From: Algoriphagus oliviformis
GTDB lineage: Bacteria > Bacteroidota > Bacteroidia > Cytophagales > Cyclobacteriaceae
NCBI RefSeq assembly: GCF_017254915.1
Contig: NZ_JAFKCT010000017.1
Location: forward strand, 1-44,349
DNA: 44,349 nucleotides
Direction: 5' to 3'
Below the pieces are notes generated by a model, which worked only from the letters and a program-made list of their open reading frames with translations, ran no database searches and was not told the DNA's origin. The translations under genes and the position numbers were made by a program. Below, piece after piece: positions 40,634-44,349 of this stretch (positions are counted from its first letter, which is position 1; each line of letters begins with the position of its first letter).

Positions 40634-42321
40634 AAAAGAAGGGAATCCATAGCGCCAACCCTGTTTTGATCCTGCTGGGAGGGATTTTGCTCCTGTTTTT
40701 GGCGGCTCAGTTTCTACGTTTTAGACTTGATCTGACGGAGGAAAAACGTTTCTCGGTAAGCCCCGCGACGAAGAAACTGCTTGAGGGACTCGATCGGCCC
40801 CTTCACGTGGACATACTCTTGAGTGCGGAAAACCTACCTGGGGGAATGCGCCGTCTCCAAAAGTCTATCGAGGAAACCGTTCGGACATTTAATGCCTATT
40901 CCTCCCAATCGATAGCAGTCTCCTACTTTGATCCTTTGACCGTCGTTGACTCGCTTAGGGAGGATTTTATCTACAGCCTGGCAGACTATGGGATCAACCC
41001 CACCAACGTGTTTGTCAACCAAAGTTCCGGTCAACAATCCCAGTTGATCTTTCCGGGAATCTTGGTCAGTGATGAAGAATATGAGACCGGTGCCTTGGTC
41101 TTGAAAGGGGAGCGAGGCATGTCCTCCGAGCAAATCCTGAACAATTCCATAGAAAACCTGGAGTACGAGCTGGCCAACGCCATCCGCAAGCTGGTGGATC
41201 CCCAGAAGAATGCGGTGGCCATGATCATCGGTCATGGGGAGCTTTCCGAGGACGAGGGCTTTGGGGTGGTGGAGGCTTTGGATGGCAACTACGAGGTATT
41301 CAAGGTGCCGCTGGACCAGGCCAAGTCCCCGGCAGACCTGGGTTCTTTTGCCGCGGTTTTCATTTTGGGGCCAAAGCAAAGCTATACCGAGCGCGAGCTC
41401 TACCTGCTTGACCAGTATGTGATGCGAGGGGGAAATCTCGTTGTGGCAGCCGAAGGCGTGGATGTCGACCTGGGCGAGGCGGCGGGGGAAGGCACTTTTT
41501 CTTTTCCCCTTGAAAACGAACTTGACCGGCTCCTCTTCCGCTATGGGGTCCGCATCAACAAGGATCTGATCCAGGATCTCAACTTCAGCTACATCCCCGT
41601 GATGGGGGGCAATTTTGGCAACCAGCAGCAGCTGGTGCCTCTGCCTTGGCCTTTCTATTTTAATGCCGGACGGGTGCAGACGCATCCGGTCACCAAGGGA
41701 TTGGATCAGGTGAATTTCCGCTTTGTCAGCAGCATGGATACAGTCAAGGCTGATGGGGTGATAAAAACTCCTTTGATCTTTGGCTCCGAAAATGAGCGTA
41801 TCCTGCCCGCTCCCGCGCGGGTGGCCTTCTCCGACATGGAGGCTGAGCCGAACATTGCCGCTTTTTCTGACAAAAACCTTCCCTTGGCTTACCTGCTCGA
41901 AGGGGAGTTTACTTCCTTGTTCAAGAATCGTTTCCTGCCGGAGGGTTTTGCCAAGGCCGACTTTTTGGAGAGTGGAAGGGGAAAGGTCGTGGTCTTAGGC
42001 GATGGCTCGGTATTCCAGAGCCAAATGCCGCTTCAAGGGGGGCAGCCGCTTCCCCTCGGCGAAGATCCCTTTGCCCAGACCACCTACGCCAATCGCCAAC
42101 TTCTTCAAAACCTGGCGCAATACCTGGCCGATCCGGAGGGGATCATTTCCTCCCGTACCCGTACGCTGCAGATCCGTCCGCTCGACCGCGTGAAAGTCGC
42201 CCAGCAGAAGACTTTCTGGCAGGGGTTAAACGTGGCGATGCCCGTCTTGGTGCTGGGGCTGATCGGTGGGCTGATCCTCTACTTGAGAAAGCTTCGCTAC
42301 GCGAAAAAAACTACGGCTTGA
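40630..42321 (+). CDS. gldG: Gliding motility ABC transporter-associated protein GldG
   Basis: A 563-residue protein with an N-terminal transmembrane helix (about 9-28, NPVLILLGGILLLFLAAQFL) and a C-terminal one (about 530-550, AMPVLVLGLIGGLILYLRKL). Between them is a large extracytoplasmic part. The start RFRLDLTEEKRFSVSPATKKLLEGLDRPLHVDILLS is typical of GldG and related ABC-auxiliary proteins. The middle contains NAVAMIIGHGELSEDEGFG and PADLGSFAAVFILGPKQ. The ATG at 40630 overlaps the gldF stop; an in-frame ATG 14 codons earlier lies inside gldF. Confidence 0.87.
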   Translation: MKKKGIHSANPVLILLGGILLLFLAAQFLRFRLDLTEEKRFSVSPATKKLLEGLDRPLHVDILLSAENLPGGMRRLQKSIEETVRTFNAYSSQSIAVSYFDPLTVVDSLREDFIYSLADYGINPTNVFVNQSSGQQSQLIFPGILVSDEEYETGALVLKGERGMSSEQILNNSIENLEYELANAIRKLVDPQKNAVAMIIGHGELSEDEGFGVVEALDGNYEVFKVPLDQAKSPADLGSFAAVFILGPKQSYTERELYLLDQYVMRGGNLVVAAEGVDVDLGEAAGEGTFSFPLENELDRLLFRYGVRINKDLIQDLNFSYIPVMGGNFGNQQQLVPLPWPFYFNAGRVQTHPVTKGLDQVNFRFVSSMDTVKADGVIKTPLIFGSENERILPAPARVAFSDMEAEPNIAAFSDKNLPLAYLLEGEFTSLFKNRFLPEGFAKADFLESGRGKVVVLGDGSVFQSQMPLQGGQPLPLGEDPFAQTTYANRQLLQNLAQYLADPEGIISSRTRTLQIRPLDRVKVAQQKTFWQGLNVAMPVLVLGLIGGLILYLRKLRYAKKTTA

Positions 42322-42436
42322 CCCTCAAAAAAATAGCCTGGAAAATTTCGGGGAAAGATTCGCCAGACCGGTCGAATTAGCATTTTATTTATAAATTTAC
42401 CCCGTTGGATCAAAACTAAATACTAAGCTCTACGAT

Positions 42437-43561
42437 ATGAAATTTATTGTTTCCTCTTCTGCTTTGTTGAAGCAGCTTTCGGCTATCAACGGAGTCGTGA
42501 CCACAAACCCGGTGGTTCCAATTTTGGAGAACTTCCTGTTTGAGATCAAAGATTCCGTATTGACCATCACGGCTTCCGACTTGCAGACCTCCATGATGAC
42601 ACAGCTGCATGTGGAAGCAAAGGAGGACGGAAACATCGCGGTGCCCGCGCGTATCCTAATCGAGACGCTCAAAAACCTGCCTGAGCAGCCCGTGACCTTC
42701 AGCATCGACCACGATACCTATGCCGTGGAGATCAGCTCCGACAACGGTCGCTACCGTTTGGCTGGTGAGAATGCGACAGACTTCCCTAAAATCCCGACCG
42801 TAAACAACGCCACCACCGTGGACATGTCCACTGAGGTGCTTTCCTCGGCGATTTCCAATACCATCTTTGCGGCTAGCTCCGACGAGCTTCGTCCTGCGAT
42901 GACCGGCGTGTATATCAACCTGAGCGCAACCAATGCGACTTTTGTAGCTACCGACGGACACCGTCTGATCCGCTACAGAAGGGTGGATGTGGCTTCGCCA
43001 AACGGTGCCAGTCTCATCATCCCAAGAAAAGCGCTGAACCTGCTGAAATCCACCCTGCCAAGCGAAAACGTGCCGGTAACCGTGGAATTCAACCAGTCCA
43101 ACGCCTACTTCAAATTCAACAGCATCAAGATGATCTGCCGTCTGATCGACGAGCGCTATCCAGACTACGAAAACGTCATTCCGGTGGACAACCCCAACCG
43201 CATGAACATCGACCGACTGGAGCTGCTGGGTACCCTCAGACGTATCGCGATCTACGCCAACAAAACCACGCATCAGGTAAGACTGAAGCTGACAGGAAGT
43301 GAGCTGATGATCTCTGCGGAAGACCTGGACTTCTCCAACGAAGCAAACGAAAGACTCTCCTGCGAGCATGAAGGAGAGGACATCGAGATCGGCTTCAACG
43401 CCAAATTCCTGGTGGAAATGCTCAACAACCTGAGCTGCAAGGAAGTCAGCCTGAGATTCAGCGCGCCAAATAGAGCTGGCCTGATCCTGCCGGCCGAGCA
43501 GGACACCAACGAGGATATCCTCATGCTCGTGATGCCGGTGATGCTCAACAACTACGTGTAA
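42437..43561 (+). CDS. dnaN: DNA polymerase III beta subunit (sliding clamp)
   Basis: A 374-residue clamp of three similar domains (about 1-118, 130-245, 250-374), the normal length. It starts MKFIVSSSALLKQLSAINGVVTTNPVVPILENFLFEI. Other signatures include RYRLAGENATDFPKIP, FVATDGHRLIRYRR, and the end with LIMPVMLNNYV-like LMLVMPVMLNNYV. DnaN encircles DNA and tethers replicative and repair polymerases. It has no operon partner here and is not next to dnaA in this window. A TAAATTTA box (42392-42399) may be its -7 element, weakly. A terminator follows. Confidence 0.96.
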   Translation: MKFIVSSSALLKQLSAINGVVTTNPVVPILENFLFEIKDSVLTITASDLQTSMMTQLHVEAKEDGNIAVPARILIETLKNLPEQPVTFSIDHDTYAVEISSDNGRYRLAGENATDFPKIPTVNNATTVDMSTEVLSSAISNTIFAASSDELRPAMTGVYINLSATNATFVATDGHRLIRYRRVDVASPNGASLIIPRKALNLLKSTLPSENVPVTVEFNQSNAYFKFNSIKMICRLIDERYPDYENVIPVDNPNRMNIDRLELLGTLRRIAIYANKTTHQVRLKLTGSELMISAEDLDFSNEANERLSCEHEGEDIEIGFNAKFLVEMLNNLSCKEVSLRFSAPNRAGLILPAEQDTNEDILMLVMPVMLNNYV

Positions 43562-43591
43562 TCAATTGACCACAAACCATAGCAGGGAAAG

Positions 43592-43619
43592 CCTCCGGAG
43601 ATATCTGGAGGTTTTTTTG
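43592..43619 (+). terminator. Terminator after dnaN
   Basis: The stem cctccgga / tctggagg (8 bp with one G-T pair, loop gata) is followed by seven Ts about 30 bp past the dnaN stop. Confidence 0.85.
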
Positions 43620-43662
43620 TACGCTGATTCTAATGAAAGATTGTTTAGACGTTTGGGAAGCC

Positions 43663-44124
43663 TTATCCTTTTTTCAGCTTGTAGATCCAGTAGCCGAGGC
43701 CTAGGGTGCTGAGGAAAAATACAACCAGCGCCCATTCTATAGCCCTTCGTTCGGTAAGCTTGTTTTCGATTTCCTTGTCACGCTCCGCTACAGCCCGCTT
43801 GAGCGCCTGGACATCCTGCTCCAGGGCGAGCGTGATGGATTTGTAGTCGTCTTTCTCCTGGGAGATGGTGGTGGTTTCGATGGTCCCGATCATCCGAAGT
43901 TCGTCCATGATCTGGTTGTCCTTGGCGAGGATACGCTCCAGCCATTCGTTGGTCTCGATCATGTCCTTTTTGGTGCGGTTGCCGAAGATGCCTGACTTTT
44001 TGCTTTCGGAGGCCTTCCATTCGGCGTGGAGCTGATCGCGCTCTTGCACCATGCGTTCCAGCTTTGCGCCGTTTAGGCCTGGTTCCTGAAAAATGAGTAG
44101 AAGTGCGACTAGGAGACTAAGCAT
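43663..44124 (-). CDS. Membrane-anchored coiled-coil protein, function unknown
   Basis: A 153-residue protein I do not recognise. The first 12 residues (MLSLLVALLLIF) look like a signal peptide or short anchor. A charged heptad-like region of about 110 residues follows (EWLERILAKDNQIMDELRM, ALEQDVQALKRAVAERDKEIE). A final transmembrane helix (about 130-148, WALVVFFLSTLGLGYWIYKL) and a KKG tail end the protein. It faces dnaN convergently across its terminator. Topology suggests an external or periplasmic coiled coil fixed by its C-terminus. No function is inferred. Confidence 0.7.
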   Translation of the reverse strand: MLSLLVALLLIFQEPGLNGAKLERMVQERDQLHAEWKASESKKSGIFGNRTKKDMIETNEWLERILAKDNQIMDELRMIGTIETTTISQEKDDYKSITLALEQDVQALKRAVAERDKEIENKLTERRAIEWALVVFFLSTLGLGYWIYKLKKG

Positions 44125-44179
44125 GGTTTTTTCGGTTGGTTTTTAACTCTGAAAACAAAATATAAGCCAGACTTGTCGA

Positions 44180-44211
44180 GTATCAAGAAGGTAGTATCAA
44201 GTATCAAGAAG
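44180..44211 (+). repeat. Short GTATCAAGAAG repeats
   Basis: GTATCAAGAAG occurs at 44180-44190 and 44201-44211 with a shorter GTATCAA between. It is a simple intergenic repeat upstream of the coiled-coil gene, of unknown meaning. Confidence 0.7.
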
Positions 44212-44259
44212 CTAGACCCTAGTGACTATGCCTGAAAATGGTTGTCACTATTCTGTCAA

Positions 44260-44349
44260 TTATCGAGTTAGAATTTCTGTTTTCAATGGATTCTTCTTCT
44301 TTGGTTGTTCAGGTATTCTTGGTTTCAATTCCAATGTATAACCGGTGAT
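44260..44349 (-). CDS. Possible C-terminus of an unidentified protein (partial)
   Basis: On the minus strand the last 90 bases read in one open frame to a TAA at 44262-44260 (29 residues, ITGYTLELKPRIPEQ..., then a lysine run and KTEILTR). The residue make-up looks coding. The fragment is too short to identify and enters from beyond the right edge. No similar sequence was recognised elsewhere in the window. Confidence 0.35.
   Translation of the reverse strand: MTGYTLELKPRIPEQPKKKNPLKTEILTR

Overview
The window looks like chromosomal DNA of a Bacteroidota bacterium, most likely order Cytophagales (Algoriphagus/Cyclobacteriaceae type). The signs are a gldA-gldF-gldG gliding set, a TonB-dependent receptor paired with a DUF4249 lipoprotein, a YpdA-type bacillithiol reductase, and several copies of the Bacteroidota sigma-factor signature TAnnTTTG in front of genes. 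The placement is inferred from gene content, not from a database search. Coding density is high and most genes have clear family motifs.

Positions 1-300 are a scar: the end of an IS3-like insertion sequence, a short tRNA-3'-end-like tail, and a strong terminator. Positions 380-7000 hold small housekeeping and accessory genes: topoisomerase IB, a GlxA-type regulator divergent from a two-gene SRPBCC/VOC unit, DoxX, and the divergent pair prmC / RsmB-like rRNA methyltransferase. Then come guaB, a RES-Xre toxin-antitoxin module (8666-9601) with an inverted-repeat operator, ypdA with an NRDE-family gene, and a BlaI-M56 regulatory pair (11806-14192). The M56 protease carries a methionine-rich segment and a tandem 18-residue repeat outside the usual BlaR1 plan. 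Two near-palindromic operators flank the promoter of the pair.

Positions 14700-30225 hold a textbook division and cell wall (dcw) cluster: mraZ, rsmH, ftsL, ftsI, murE, mraY, murD, ftsW, murG, murC, ftsQ, ftsA, ftsZ. It is preceded by a 10-bp-period GTGGG array that fits an MraZ operator. Genes overlap or abut throughout, except for a 111-bp gap before ftsZ. murG has no ATG, GTG or TTG that would keep its N-terminal glycine-rich motif. The best start is an ATA codon inside an ATAA overlap with the ftsW stop.

Positions 30229-36000 hold an FMN reductase, purine nucleoside phosphorylase, an unrecognised small membrane protein, and the TonB receptor/DUF4249 pair. A repeat-rich non-coding stretch (35919-36467) follows. 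Next are a secreted M20 amidohydrolase, another intergenic inverted repeat (37857-38007), an SDR oxidoreductase, a hairpin repeat, the gldAFG operon with a good promoter, dnaN, and a membrane-anchored coiled-coil protein of unknown function. The last 90 bases may be the C-terminus of another minus-strand gene.

The main candidates for something undescribed are the BlaI-M56 system with its Met-rich and 18-residue-repeat sensor domain, and the murG ATA start. No CRISPR array, complete rRNA or tRNA gene, or phage region was seen.
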